Assembly: GCF_029227915.1 (NCBI RefSeq)
Contig: NC_079882.1
Coordinates: forward strand, 5,518,001-5,582,000
Direction: 5' to 3'
DNA: 64,000 nucleotides
From: Hydractinia symbiolongicarpus
Lineage: Eukaryota > Cnidaria > Hydrozoa > Anthoathecata > Hydractiniidae
This document shows, in pieces, positions 35,812 to 48,951 of the stretch (within the stretch, counting starts at the first letter, position 1; every line of letters starts with the position of its first letter). The notes below the pieces were generated by a model. The model was not told the origin of the DNA. It saw only the letters and a list, made by a program, of their open reading frames with translations, and made no database searches. Position numbers and translations under genes: made by a program.

Positions 35812-38800
35812 CTAGATTTGAGCAAGTTTCTGAATTATCGCAGGAAGTTGGCATAGTCTCGTTTTCACTTCAATAGGCAGCGAATCTGTTTTTGAATACC
35901 TAAAATAATAAAATATCAACACGTTGCTTAATGTTGGACATCTTCTTAGCCCGGTAAAGTATAAGTAAGTTCAGCTTTTTTGAACCTAAGTTGCTTGATA
36001 GCAAAAATTTGACTGATTTTATTTTGGGCGATTATTTGAGTATGGGCGTTTATTTAGCATTGCTATATGGTATTTTCGTCTGTACGTAATCTTAAAAAAA
36101 AATTGAATGGTATGTAACCGTCTTAGTTTAAACAGCCGCGGCTAACACCACAAGGTATCCACCTATTACATAAGTAAACGTAGTTTAAGGCGTGTTAGAA
36201 GTTGCATCTTTATTTTTACCATAATGCTATCTAAAAGGTTCACTGAACGAGGCGTCCCTAAATTGCTTCACATAAAAAATAAACAATGTAATCTGACCTC
36301 GATGTTTGTCCACCTTTTTCTGTATACTGCACAACAAGTAATGTTGGATGAAATTTCATCTGTGCACCATCGTTAAACTGCATGTGTATTTCCCCACCTT
36401 TTAGCTAATGAAGAAAAAATGAAATCTACCAATATTCTAACAAGTTCTTGAATTTTAGCTTGACCTTTTAGAACACGGCGACTGCACATTAAAGAAAATT
36501 CTAAAGTCCATATCACACACTTCAGGAGAGTTTAAGTGAACCTTCTTTTCACGGTTTCTAAGGCCTATTAGGGTGAGCTTCCACTCAAATAACAGTTGTC
36601 AGATCAACGATCCTCACTTTTCTTAGTTTGCATCCAGTTTAATTTAGCCAAGTATTAACATACCTGTGAAGCCCAACCAGCCCCATCAATGAATGCACTC
36701 TTTACAGATTCACTGGATTCATTTTTATTCTCTGATATTCGATCTAAAGATGACGTCGAACTTGCTCGCACAATTGGTCCCTTTGGTCGGTTAGGTAGTG
36801 CTGACGTTATTTTACTGTTTCTTAAAGGCGATGTTTGTTTGTAATCGGAAAAAAGTGTTCCGTCATAGGACATCACAGATACCGACGTCGGTCCAGTAGC
36901 GTGGGGAGATGTAACTTGTGACGCCATCGTGTTCATACTAAAAGAAGAGGCAGTCAGAGCATAACATGTATAATAATGCTGCTACGGATTTTTTTTATAG
37001 TAATATTTGAAATATCCAAAACCTTAAACTTACTCTCATTGTCGGCGTACTTAGTATCTGGTTATAACGCCTTACAAAAAAGTATGTACCAAACGATGTC
37101 CATTGTAAGCACATGGTTAAAAAAAAGAAATACCTTTTCAAATCAGGGATTTTTTTATCCCCTCCCTCGTCCTTTTTTGAAGTGGGTCTCCTTCCAACGA
37201 TCAACGGAAAATACGTCCCAGGTCCTTCCAAACTTTTCTCCAATTGTTCAACGGCGTGCTCGAGAAGTTGGCAATGTTTTAAACACGTTCTACTGTGAAC
37301 AAGAAGATCTTTTTCATCATTATTCAATTCGGTTTCGCTTTCCTGTTCATTAACCTTGTATGTGTGACCATCCTTTGAAACTATTTTACATTCAGTCTCA
37401 GCTATGCTCACTCTTGAACCTGAAAGAAAAAAACAATTGTGAACAGTTTCCGACTAACGCAGATTTTATTTTTGCCTGAGATAATTGCTGTACTATATAA
37501 AATGGTTGTCTAGATATTACAATGTTTTATGCGCGCAGTAAATGTTATCGTTTTAACTTTAATTTTGACTATGGTAGCATTGCCAGTATTAAAAATGTGA
37601 ACAAATAGTAATTTAATTGATTAAATAAATACTATTCAAGTAGCATAGAGCAAATTGCGTTCCAACTTACCAGAGTAAAAGTTGACTTCAAAATTAGACG
37701 GCTTGTTTTCCATGAGTGAGCATTTTGCTCTACTCGAGTAAAACGTTATCTAAAGTTAAGGAAATAACCCAGTATAATAACCACCGCTTTATAAACTAAA
37801 ACACGTGTTTCTTCTATTTGCTTTGAACCTCTTGGAGACCTATCTTAACACATTAAATCAAACGTTTGAGATAAAATCCATTCAATATTAAATACTGGTT
37901 ATAGCCTGATCGGGCACTAATGTAAACAAAGGGGTGTAAATAAAAACCTAAATAGATCTTCGTGAATACCTTTGGTGTTTTCATTTTGACAAGTCGTACA
38001 AATTTTTCCGCGTACTGATACTTCTTCCACAGTTTTCTCGGCAAAGAATCGTGAGTGTAAACAGTAGCATTAGCAGGTAGAGGAACGGGCGTGTCTTGTA
38101 AAGGTACACCGACTTTACCATTAGGGTCGAATACAGTGATTTTTGTACCATCGGACGAAATCTTGACAACTTCAATAACGTAATTCACACCAGAACGTTG
38201 CTGAAGGAATTCTAAGTTTACAGTTTCATCATCCAAAATGCTGACGACAGCATTGCGTGTTTTTTGTCTTATAGGGCGCAGTCTCCGAGATGATAATGGA
38301 TTCGTAATGTTATCAGAGGATTGTTGGCTATTTTTCTGGTCAGTGTGCTTCGCTTTTACCAGACTTGGGATTTCGTTTTCTTTTCCAGAGTATTGTTTCT
38401 TCTTTTGTCTGTCTTGAATAGGAAGAGCATCCATATTTCGTTCTCTTAATATCATACTGCTTGTCGAACCTCCGTGATTTATATTGTTGCTTCTTTGACA
38501 ATCAAAATTATCATGGTAACTTCTTTGTGTTTCAATTGGTCGACTAATATTACTAATTAAATGATTGCACGTAAGTTTGTCGTGGGAATGGTTTCGATTG
38601 TCATAAAAGGAACATTGAGAGTGCGAACACTGTCCAGAACATGCAGTAAACGATCGGCTTGTATTACAACACGTAGCTGGTACGGAATGTCTGGTATCAG
38701 TTGCATGATCCGTGCAAGATGAGTTCGAATTTGAAGAGAAACCACGAGTAGAAATACAATTAACCGAATATCCATCTTCTTGGCCGTTAGAAAAGCTATT

Positions 38801-41800
38801 GCTGCAAAAAAAAGAGAAAAAAAGAATTACATCGTTATAGGCTAACCTGGGCTTAATAAGATTACATTTATAACCTTTTAATTGTATATCGATATTCAGC
38901 TATTTGTGGAAAACGTACGTTAAGTCAACTTTCAACTAGATAGAATATCTAGAAAAGACTGGTTTGCAGTATTCTGGTTAACTAGCAAAGATAAAAGTGA
39001 TTGCTACTTTTGGTGGAGCAGTTTATTTTACCATGTTCTTTTTAAAATAATCCGTCTGGAGAGTAAAAAATAAGCTTTTAAGTAAACGAAGAAAAGCATA
39101 TAGGTATTTTGTGAATTCTAAAGTACCGTTAAATATATTAAACAGATCACTTTACGTTAAAGTGCACCAGAGTTATACTAAGTGAAAATCGTACCTCCTA
39201 AGAAGTTTAGCGGAGGAAAGTTGACGCATATGTGTTGATGAGTTCGTCGATAGAATGTTATTGTATTCATATCTATTGCTAGCATTCGTGGTTGTTGTTG
39301 AAAATGTGCCATGACCACTGTCCAATGAATTCTGAAAATTAAATATTCAAGATGTACATCTTATAATATAAAATTATTTATATGAATTTCTCCTCAAAAA
39401 ATTATTTATATAAATTTCTCCTCAAAAAATTATTTATTAATTTTTTTCCCCCAAAATATAATACAATTTTTCTTTAAATAATTTAAAATTATTTCTTTTT
39501 TTTATAAACTAATTTTTTACAATAAATAAGAGGTCAAATATCATATACATGCCTGCTTTTTGTATCGTGTTCGTGTCATAAATGGATGATCCAGCATTCC
39601 TTTAAAAAAGTTAAAAAATATATTTTTCAAAACATCTGTATTAGTTTGATGCTGCACATTGCCAATTTTAACATTAAAAAAATAGTAGTTTGGAAACACT
39701 AAGATCAATTATTTTAAATAAGCATTAGGTCTAATTTTTACTTTAAAATAAATTTGTACCAAAATACAAAAAGAGCTGCAAAATCTTCGCATACCTGATA
39801 ATGTAATTCTGTCATCAGGATTCTAAGGTGAATACAAAATGTAACATACTTTTCGTGTACTATCATTATCATAGGTTGTGTGAAAGCCAGGCAATTCCAT
39901 GAGATGCGTGGGCAATCACACGCACTCACGCTAACACGTGCAAATGGTATTAAATACAAAATATAACATACTCTTTACAAAACTACACATCTTGGAAAGT
40001 TGCGATGTTCACCTAAAATGCTAGTCTCCTTCACTTAACGATTTCAACATTGAGTATAATTCATTAAAGCTTGATTCATTAAAACTTCCAATATTATTCT
40101 TGAGTATAATTCTAATATTATTCTTGTTTACATGTATTTATAGAGAGTGTATTTTCTCAAATTCTAACTGTATAAAAAAGGCTCGCAGGAGAATAATTTC
40201 AAATCTTCTTTTCCTTTCTCGAAAGAGAAATATTGTCACGCAATATTCTTATGCAAAGAATGTTTCAGCACTGCTCATCTGCCATAAGCACTTAAGGGAC
40301 CTGTTTTATTTTTGTAAACACATGCTACTATGAATGTCTTTCAGTTAAAAAACTTTCAAAAATAAATTTGTAAATAAAATGTGCAAAAAATGGCTTTAAG
40401 GACAAAAGGAAATAAAGTTGAACTTTGTACTTTCGACCCCAGGAAATATTGACAGGAATGACTATTGATGGCACAAAGTATGTGACCAAGGTTTGGTGTA
40501 AATTATGTGTGAAACATGCTTCTGCACTTAGAAGTATTTCCCTTTACTGTGGTTAAAGTAAAATAAGAAATTAAAAAAAATGACGAGTAAATTCTCTATG
40601 GATAGCATGCACGTTATCTTCAAAGAATTCCCTGAAAATCTTAGCCTTTATTATCACATTCTTCAGGAAAAAATTTTTACTGAACTTTTCTAATTTATTT
40701 ATCCTTATTCAAAACAACTTAAAAAAATATCAGCAACTTACTTTTTTTAACAAGTTAATTATTAAATCTTTGGCTTCAGCAGAGAGATTCCTACAGAAAA
40801 TAAAAATAACTTTAAAACCTTATTAAAAAATTATCTTAGGTAAATTTTCATAAAAAGATTTCACAGATCCACAAATTCTCACAATTTGTAAAAGACAATA
40901 TCCTTTCGCGAAAAAATTCAAAGAAGACAACACATGGAACTGATGATAATTCAAAAACATATCTTATATTAAATACTTTTCTACTATTTAAAATGTTAAC
41001 AAACTGAAAGCTATTACGAAGACAAATAAAATTGCTAAAGAATTAAAGTTTCAAGCAATTTTTGTATAATGTGAATACTCTGGTTGTCAAGTTTTAAAAA
41101 TGAAGAGCAGTTTGTCTTTTAGCACACCATAAAACTAAACGTAACCATTAACAGCCTCTTTTTTAGAAAAAGCTATGAAAACTCTTAAAAACTGCTAAAA
41201 AATAATTTTTTGAGGAAACGTCATTCTTAGTACAGCACGAAATAGTAGAATTATTTTTGCTAACTCACTCTGGTAGTTTGTATTCTGCTAACACAACTTT
41301 GTTTAACGTGCTTGTCACATGGTCAGTCTAAAATGGATAATGCATGATCAATTTTTTTATAAATGGTAGGACAAATATCCATAAGCAAAATTTCATTTTA
41401 GTGCAATGTACAGAGAATATTTCTCTGTTTCTCTGTACAACTAACTTATTTTTGAAAAAGAGTAATTTATTTTCTGATCTTTCGTAAATCCCTAAGGACA
41501 TGTTTTTTTTTTATATATACAACTTTTGTCCCCAAAGATATTGTGAAAACTAGTTTTTTTCTTGCATGATTTTTAAATTATTAACATTCCATTGTCGTTC
41601 ATATTAGAAGATAAAAAAGTATTTTTCTTATATACGCGGTATATGTATATGATTTTATGTGTAAATAAAGCGAGTTAAAACTTGCTAAATGTTAAATATT
41701 TCTAACGCTGCTCTGAAACATCCTCCTTAGAGTAAAAAGCTTATAAGATTTGAAAAGAAAATGACATCCTAAACTCCTGAAAATTGTAAAATAAAATTAC

Positions 41801-44800
41801 CATTCGAAAATGATTAGATTTGAGATGACTTTTTAATCACTGTTAACCTAGGACAAAACCTATCGTAAATTACTTCTAACTTTGGATTCCAACTATTCAA
41901 AAACCATTCATTATAAAACAATCTAACCTCCACAGCTGGAAAGACCAATTTAAGATAAAATACTTTGATATACTATCCTTCCGTTCTTATAGAAAAATCA
42001 CTGTCTTTTTTTTTCTAGTGCAGAATAAAAAATATTACTTACATCAAATGGAGGCTCGCCAACAAGTAGCGTATACAACATGCAACCTAAACTCCAAACA
42101 TCTGATTCAAGACCATGTGGACTTCTGGTAGCAATTTCACTAAAGTAAACAAGAAAAATATTCGTGTTCTTTTTTATTGCACAATAGAGTTACGGAAACA
42201 TATACGAAAATAAAAGTCTATTACGGTGAAATGTAATTAGGAGTTCCACACATTGTGTAGTGTTTTTCCGATGGCATGTTTAACTTTGCTGCCAGACCAA
42301 AATCAGCAATTTTCTAAAAAAAATATTTTGAATCATTGAGGTGGAAAAAGTGGTTTGTTTAAATTTTTAATTACATAATAAACAAGTGTATAAATTACAA
42401 TTTATTTATTAATTTATTTATGTCTAAACAGTAAAAGACGAGATGTTAACCTAGAGTGTTACCCATCTGTGGCTTAACATGTCCAACTTACTACTTTTGG
42501 GTCTATTATTTAAAGTAAAGTTTTTTCTGTTTCGAAAAAGCCAGTCAATGAATGGAAAGTAGTTGCATTTAAAAAAGTAATAAAATGGTAAAAACTAGAA
42601 AAAAATTCATAATTAAGGGGTAGGAGAAAACTGGAAAATTCCCCTACTGCAGATGACACTAATTATCCACCCTGGCTTACGTTTATTGAAATATTGCAAT
42701 GATTAATTATAGACAAAAAATAAATATTTAATGTCAGCTGTTAAAACTCTGGTGGAGAAATATTAAACAAATAACTTGTATTAAAAAGAAGATTGTCATA
42801 ATAAAATAGATATTTAAACATTCGAAATAATAAATCATCAGTAACTACAATACATTGACTAATAGTGACACACCCAATTTATATGTGGAAAAAATAAAAT
42901 GGTGTATGCTGCTTGGCCTGTGATCACAAACCGTGCTGGTTATTGAAGTCTATTAAATGCAACTTCTGATTAGTCGCTAAATGAACATTTTGGACAAAAT
43001 AAAAACTTAAGACATCTAGATGTAGTCACTAAGTTTGCCCAAATTTAAAGCAAATAAATGGGGCGACTAACGATATTTAAAAAAAAATAACTCTAACCAG
43101 GCTCGCAGGCTAGATAGTAATAACATTCAAATGAATGTCAAAATTTAATTTAAGTTAAAATAAAAGAAGCAGAAAGCCAAACTTTAACCTACCACATCCA
43201 TTTCCTTTGTCAACAACAGATTACCTAGTGATAAATCTCTATGCAAGATACCATGAGAATGTAGATATAATAGACCAATAACAACTTGCAACAAAATTTT
43301 GGATGCTATAAACAAAGAAATGAACGATAAATATTTTCATAGATTCAAAAAATGATTCCAAACCTTGCCCTGAGCAAATAGCTTCTTAAGAAATGATTAC
43401 CAAATTTAAAATTTTAAAATAGCCAACCTATTGTTTCATAGCCAAATAATATACTGTGGCTGTACTCTGTTATATGGTGGGACAGAATTTTTTCCTTATT
43501 TTCAGTCTTTATTAGCGATTTATCCACAGTGAATATTTTCGGCAGTTTGAGCATTTCAAAAAATATCAATAATTGTAATAGTTTTGCTCCTTTCCTTTGT
43601 ACACTATTGACACATTTACACTTATACTTTGTACATCTATCCACACTTACACATGTTTTAGCAGAGTAGCATGTTCAACAGACAATGTTTACCACAATTT
43701 CAAAATTCAAATTATTATATAATATAAGTGTTACTTGGTCTGGCCTTCTCTGGTTTAAAAAGTTGTTAATAATAATAAATGTTTAAAGCGGCTAGCCCAG
43801 AAAATCACAAAACCTACACTTAGTGGATTGTTTCCATTGGGGGGGGGGTCACTAGAACAAAAAAGAAACAAAAATTAAAAAGTTAAAAAGTGATCTCCAT
43901 TAGAATTTGCCAAATACATTAAAGATCAAATTCTTAAACGAAAGCAGACTTCCATCACAGGTCACTTGGTCTGGAAGATTATTCCACACTTTTGCAGCTC
44001 TAAATGGGAAGGCTTTTTAGCCAAATTCCGGTTTAACCAAGGGAAATGTGAACCTGTTTTTTGAAGCTCCTCTTGTTTGATGATTATGACAGTTTTTTGT
44101 CAAAAGGAATTTTGAGCGCATGTAATCAGGAGCAATGTGATTCATGGCTTTGAAAACTAATATGGCATCGTTTTCGATGAGTAAATTATTCATTGAATAT
44201 TCCCTCTCTTTCCCAAGAAAGGTACGGACACATTTTAATTGTTTTTCTAGTTTTCCCAATCTACCTTGGGTGGCACAAGCCCATGCCGAGGAGCAGTAGT
44301 TGAAATATGGCATGACAAGTGCATTAATTAAAAGGTTTTTTGTGTGAGGGGTTAAGCAGGATGCAAATGTTCATGTGAATAAAAGCTACAATGTTTAAAA
44401 TATAATTGTTTGAGGAAATTTACTCTTTTGTAAATATATAGGAAATACAAAATGTTTTTAAATAGTTTTTTAATACCTATACACAACTAAATCAGGCAGA
44501 TTCAAATTTGAACATTTTGTTAATGTGGTGAAACGCAGGTTGTTTATAACTGGATGTTTACCTTCCTCTTCACTCATACCACAATGCTTCTTTTTTAAAT
44601 ATTGTTGCAATTCACCATTATGGCATAGCTCCAAGACAAGGTAGACATAATTTCTATCTTCAAAATAACTGAACATCTAGAGAGAAAATATAGTAGTAAC
44701 AGTTTTAAATGAGAAATCAATACAAATTTTTTAGTTGCAAAGGATAGTCTTGTAATACATAGTTATTTTACATAGTTATCTTCCACCAAATTAAATTTCT

Positions 44801-45774
44801 TTATAACTGGACCTCGTCTGTAATCTGAGTAAAAATATAGAAATTTTGCAAAAGATACAGCTGCAAATTTCTTTTCCAAGATATTTAAGACTCCAAAAAC
44901 AAGTAAATTAGATACACATAATTATTTTTTTACTTTTCCCTTGTTTCCTCAAAAAATTATTTTTTGGATAACAGTGTTTCATGATATCAGCAGATGATTG
45001 GCTAATAAAATGATTTAGACACTGGAGACACACTATCATTTTGGAAACAAAGAAAATTTATGTTAGAATGAGGGCCACTATACGCAAAAACTCAGTCATC
45101 GTGTTTGGGGCTCACAGTCCCCAGAGTGGCTGTATTACACAGGGTTGTCTGTATATAATTTTAATAATCTTTACCATTTTTTTAATTCATTTAAAAAATA
45201 ACAATTTGATTATGATGTTTTTCAGGGTAACCTGAATTACAACTTCTATATGCTATATATAACACAAGTTGAAAATACAAAAAAGCTAAACACAACAACA
45301 AACTTTCCAAACCAACTTGATAAAATTAAAAACAACCATACGCTTGTCATAAACTTTACCTGTAATACTGATGGGTGTTTTAACTGGCTATGGATTTCAA
45401 CTTCATTCCGAACTCTTTTCATCATACTGCCATTTTTGATCTTTCTTTTATCAATCTTAAATATATTTTATCCTTTTTAATATGCAAAGCAAAAATATCA
45501 AAAGGCTAGGGATTATTTCAGGAAATTATAGTATAAAAAACTACCTACCATTTTAATTGCAACTTCTTGACCGGTAGTTCGTTGATAACCTCTATAAGCA
45601 ATAGCAAATGCTCCTTGTCCAATACTCTCCATGATTTCATAATTCTACATAAATATATGATTTCCATTATTAATGTTTAACAAGGATATTTCTTCCTTTC
45701 ACTAAAATATATATCTATCTAATATTACCAACCTTGATTGAGTCTCCATCCTCAAAACTAATTCCAGGAGCCAT
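35812..45774 (-). CDS. PLK4: Polo-like kinase 4 (SAK), centriole duplication kinase
   Basis: Eighteen exons, all in phase: 45774-45733, 45644-45549, 45455-45360, 44676-44562, 43305-43193, 42313-42225, 42139-42043, 41327-41269, 40790-40742, 39822-39795, 39599-39553, 39331-39195, 38801-37970, 37749-37671, 37419-37134, 36937-36664, 36404-36298, 35899-35812. Length 877 aa (human 970). Kinase domain, about 15-270: Gly loop IGQGAFA, VAIK lysine 45, HRD (D140), DFG (D158), [17 protein letters not shown]. Just after it lies DSGHGT (281-286), the SCF-betaTrCP phosphodegron of PLK4. The large exon 13 carries the linker and the start of the cryptic polo box ([29 protein letters not shown]). The second polo box follows ([17 protein letters not shown], then FPLIVGRRP), and PB3 is in exons 16-18 (GWASQ, QFNDGAQ, GGQTSR). 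It phosphorylates STIL/SAS-6 partners to start procentriole assembly. Confidence 0.95.
39367..39440. repeat. AT-rich tandem repeat, about 33 bp unit
   Basis: AAATTATTTATAT...TTTCTCCTCAAA is repeated twice with a truncated third unit. It lies in a PLK4 intron just upstream (plus-strand left) of exon 11. Confidence 0.7.
43900..44370 (-). mobile_element. LINE remnant: C-terminal part of a non-LTR reverse transcriptase ORF
   Basis: The minus strand reads [20 protein letters not shown], then [10 protein letters not shown], then [18 protein letters not shown], and after one in-frame TAA (at about residue FG*KAF) [12 protein letters not shown]. It ends at a stop codon at 43900-43902. This is the region after the RT catalytic core of CR1/L2/Jockey-type elements. 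It sits in PLK4 intron 4 in sense orientation and is dead: the upstream RT domain is missing and a stop interrupts it. Confidence 0.85.
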
Positions 45775-46199
45775 TATATATTATACTACATGGAGTAATT
45801 GAATAATCTACCTTCATTCAGTTTTGTTTAGTTAAATAATCTGTAAACAAACGCAATTGATAAAAGAATCAAAAAATTACTTTTTGTATATAGTTATAAC
45901 GTTGGAAAACAGTGTAAAAAATTTTAAGAGTTTTTAAAATCTCATTTTTATTAGGATTATTTAAACACTAAATTTGGGCTTATATTTTATTTCTATATAT
46001 ATTCTTCTTCTTTCTCTTTGTTTATTAAAAAAAAGTGCTTAATAAAAAGAGCAATTTACACACACAGGAAAGAAACAAAGACAATTTTTACATTCAATAC
46101 TATAGTTTCATGCTTTCGCAATCCTCAGTTGAATAAATTGACAATTAAACCGGAAAAGCAAATAAAATAAAGTTATGAAAGGACAATATAATGGTATCT

Positions 46200-47480
46200 A
46201 TAAAAAAGTAACATCGATCCTTCTAGCCTTTAGTATCATTTTGGAAGAATTTGTACTTATTGATGTGCCTGCATTTGGAGATTAATTCTGATCCGTGTTT
46301 AATAAGTTGTTATTATTGTACATTGCGATTTCTAGTTTCTCGGCTAAACACAAAATGCATTTAATTGCTTTGGAGTTAGGGACAAATTCATTACATTGTC
46401 TGATTATTTTCTATGTGATTAATGGTATGTAATTTTTATCTTTTATATGTCATACTTCTTTTGAAAGTTCCGTGTCTTTTTTGTATTTAGCTGTGTTAAA
46501 GGATTTTTTGTGGTTGGCGTATCTTTGTTTAAACGTTGTTGCTGCTAGACCAATGTAAACCTTGCGCTCATAGTTGGGGATGTTTGAATTTATGGTTGCT
46601 TTATAAATAATGTTTTTTGTTAAACATTTATTTTCAACTGGGCATTGTTCCTTTTTAATGCAATTACAATTTCTATCCATTACTGTATCGTTATTGATGA
46701 TTTTGTTGTTGTGGATATTTATATAGGCTTTTATGTTTTTTGTGCAGCTGTAAAAAACTTTTACGTTGTTGCGGTTAAATAATATATGGAGCTTGTGTTT
46801 TGTTTCAGGAAATGTTTGTCTATAAGAAGCAAGAACAATTTTCCGATTTTCGTAGATACGTTTACATTATAAGGAGGATGAAACCATATTATATTTCTTT
46901 TTGTTTTCTTATTTTTTGCGAGCTTTCTTTCGTTCTTGGCATTGCAGTTTAACATCGTGCCCGGATTGCTTTAACGCCTTCTCATAAATTGGGGCGACTT
47001 AGTTAAATATTTGTTCATTTGAATGTTCGGATAAACACTGCTCAAGAATGTTCGGATAAACACTGCTCAATAGTGATTGGAATTTGTTTGGTGATATTAG
47101 GTGGGTGGTTGGATTGAGTATGGATGTACTGAATGATGTTGTCAGGTGTGCTGTATGGTCCATTGTCGAGATTTAGTGTGATGTCTAAGAAATTACAATT
47201 TTTCTAATTGCATTCAATAACGATTTTGAAACCGCATTCTTGGAATAATGCTTGTATTTTTTTGTTTATTTCTTGTTTAACATGAACAATCCAACGACTT
47301 TGCAAGCTTCGGCACGGTCATAAGCACCCATCGTCATGTCGAACAATTCTCCTTCCTTCTTCATCCACGTTTGTTTGCTAGTGTCGAATAGAAGCGATTT
47401 TTTCACATGGAAGATGGTTTTTATATCGTCTTTATATCTAAAAGTTAAATTGACGTTTCGAACCTAGCACGCTTCGATTG
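46200..47480 (-). mobile_element. Penelope-like retroelement, degenerate 3' part with GIY-YIG endonuclease
   Basis: Read on the minus strand, the pieces occur in PLE order but in shifting frames. First comes FDMTMGAYDRAEACKVVGLF (RT region), then [33 protein letters not shown] and [10 protein letters not shown], then a CPVENKC zinc-like motif. The GIY-YIG block follows (IIYKATI, KVYIGLAATTFKQRYANHK, DTELSK) and the tail KCILCLAEKLEIAM. Stops and frameshifts show it is inactive. The copy is truncated before the RT core and ends about 430 bp from the PLK4 start codon. Confidence 0.88.
47021..47070. repeat. 25 bp exact tandem duplication
   Basis: GAATGTTCGGATAAACACTG plus CTCAA occurs twice in direct succession (47021-47045 and 47046-47070) inside the Penelope-like remnant. 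Confidence 0.9.
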
Positions 47481-47639
47481 ATAAAAGAAGTTCAACTATG
47501 ACTTTTACCAAATTTATCAACAACCATCAGCTGAGATGTTGGGAAAGGAAACATATCATTACATAGTTGCTGATATCATTGGCCATGGTGAACAAAGATT
47601 TGAGTTTTTAAAACTGTAGGTACTTTGAAAATGTGCCTC

Positions 47640-47775
47640 CAGGACCCTAACTGGGTCTGTGCTCTCTCAGACAACGGCCTGCAACATTAAGTATCCATAA
47701 TCCTTACATGGTTAGGTTAATCCAGGGCTAGGGTAACATTCACTCATCCATATTAAATCCTCACAAGGAGAAAAA
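47640..47775 (-). mobile_element. tRNA-derived SINE body fragment, copy 2
   Basis: Minus strand shares GTGAATGTTAC, CTAACCATGT, GTTGTCTGAGAGAGC and a GGGTC block with the SINE at 55295-55612, in the same order. The tRNA head is missing. Confidence 0.6.
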
Positions 47776-47794
47776 ACAGTCTTCTGTACAAAGT

Positions 47795-48950
47795 TTGAGA
47801 GTTATAACCACTGATTTCCAGTTTGGTTTTAGGAAAAAGCATGACAGAGCATGCAGAGGCATGCTCTGTTACATCTTACTGCAATGATAAGACATGGAAT
47901 TGATTGTGGCAAATATGTTTGTGGGACTTTTTTAGACTTACAAAAAGCCTTTGACACAGTTGATCATTCAATCGTTATAAATAAACTCTTATACTATGTT
48001 GTTAGAAGCATAACTACAACTCTCTTTACTTCTTACCTTACAGGCAGATCTCAATTCGTCACCATTCAGAGCAAGGCCTCCACAAAGACAGTTGTAAGAC
48101 ATGGGATACCTCAAGGATCAGTCCTAGGTCCTCTCCTTTTCTTGATATATATAAACGATCTACATGTAGCCACTAAACACTTTAAGTTCATACATTTTGC
48201 CAATGACACTAGCCTGCTATTCTAACCATTCTCTTAAAATAATTATTAACCAACAAGTGAATCAAGATCTAACCTTACTCAGTGGATGGCTAAGGGTGAA
48301 TAAGATCTGCCTAAATGTCAGAAAACTGAGAGTCATCTTTAGGTCAAGACAAAGAATCATTTAAAAAATTTAAATTTCTGTATTAGTGGCCAAAAAATTA
48401 CACCATCAGGAAACGTAATATATTTGGGAGTTATAATTGATCAGCACTTATCTTGGAATGAAAATTTCAAAGTTATAATGCCTAAACTTGCTCGAGCAAC
48501 ACGTATGCGCTTGCCAAAATAAGACATTATGTTGCTTCACCACTGCTGAAATGAAAAATAAGATCCAATCAGTAAAAAATAAGGCACTTTGTATAATCCA
48601 CTTCAAAAACCCAATAAAAGCTCCATTATACTTAGAATCAAATATTTTACCAATAAATGATTATATGAAATTAAAAACCTTTTTGATCACTTCAGGGATT
48701 GTCTGCCAAATGTATTTCACAATTTTTTTTCTCCTGCGAGCAGTATTCATAATCACTAGTACCACCAAATTCTCCAACTGGATAGTGTGTGTTGATTGAA
48801 CCAATATAATCACCTTTGGTTCATATTCAATAAAAACTAAAGTGGCAAAAGACTGGAATAAAATCCTTCAACTTGTAGAAATTCCTCTCGCACAGTGCTC
48901 CAAGATAATACTCAATAATCATATCTCAAAATTGCTACTTTCTCGTTAGG
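47795..48950 (+). mobile_element. LINE copy 1: degenerate non-LTR reverse transcriptase
   Basis: Starts near the RT block FQFGFRK and continues with FLDLQKAFDTVDH, SYLTGRSQF, HGIPQGSVLGPLLFLIYIND and FANDTSLLF. The catalytic motif, normally F/YADDT in CR1/L2-type LINEs, is FANDT here, so a metal-binding Asp is lost. The frame is then broken by stops and shifts. C-terminal pieces (VKNKALCIIHF, PLYLESNILPINDYMKLKTF, VAKDWNKILQ) reach about 48950. The probable 3' UTR continues at 49960-50205, beyond a second LINE. Inactive. Confidence 0.85.
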
Positions 48951-48951
48951 T

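Noticed and set aside
36976-37353. 125 aa plus-strand open frame
   Set aside because: Antisense shadow of PLK4 exon 15 and its intron.
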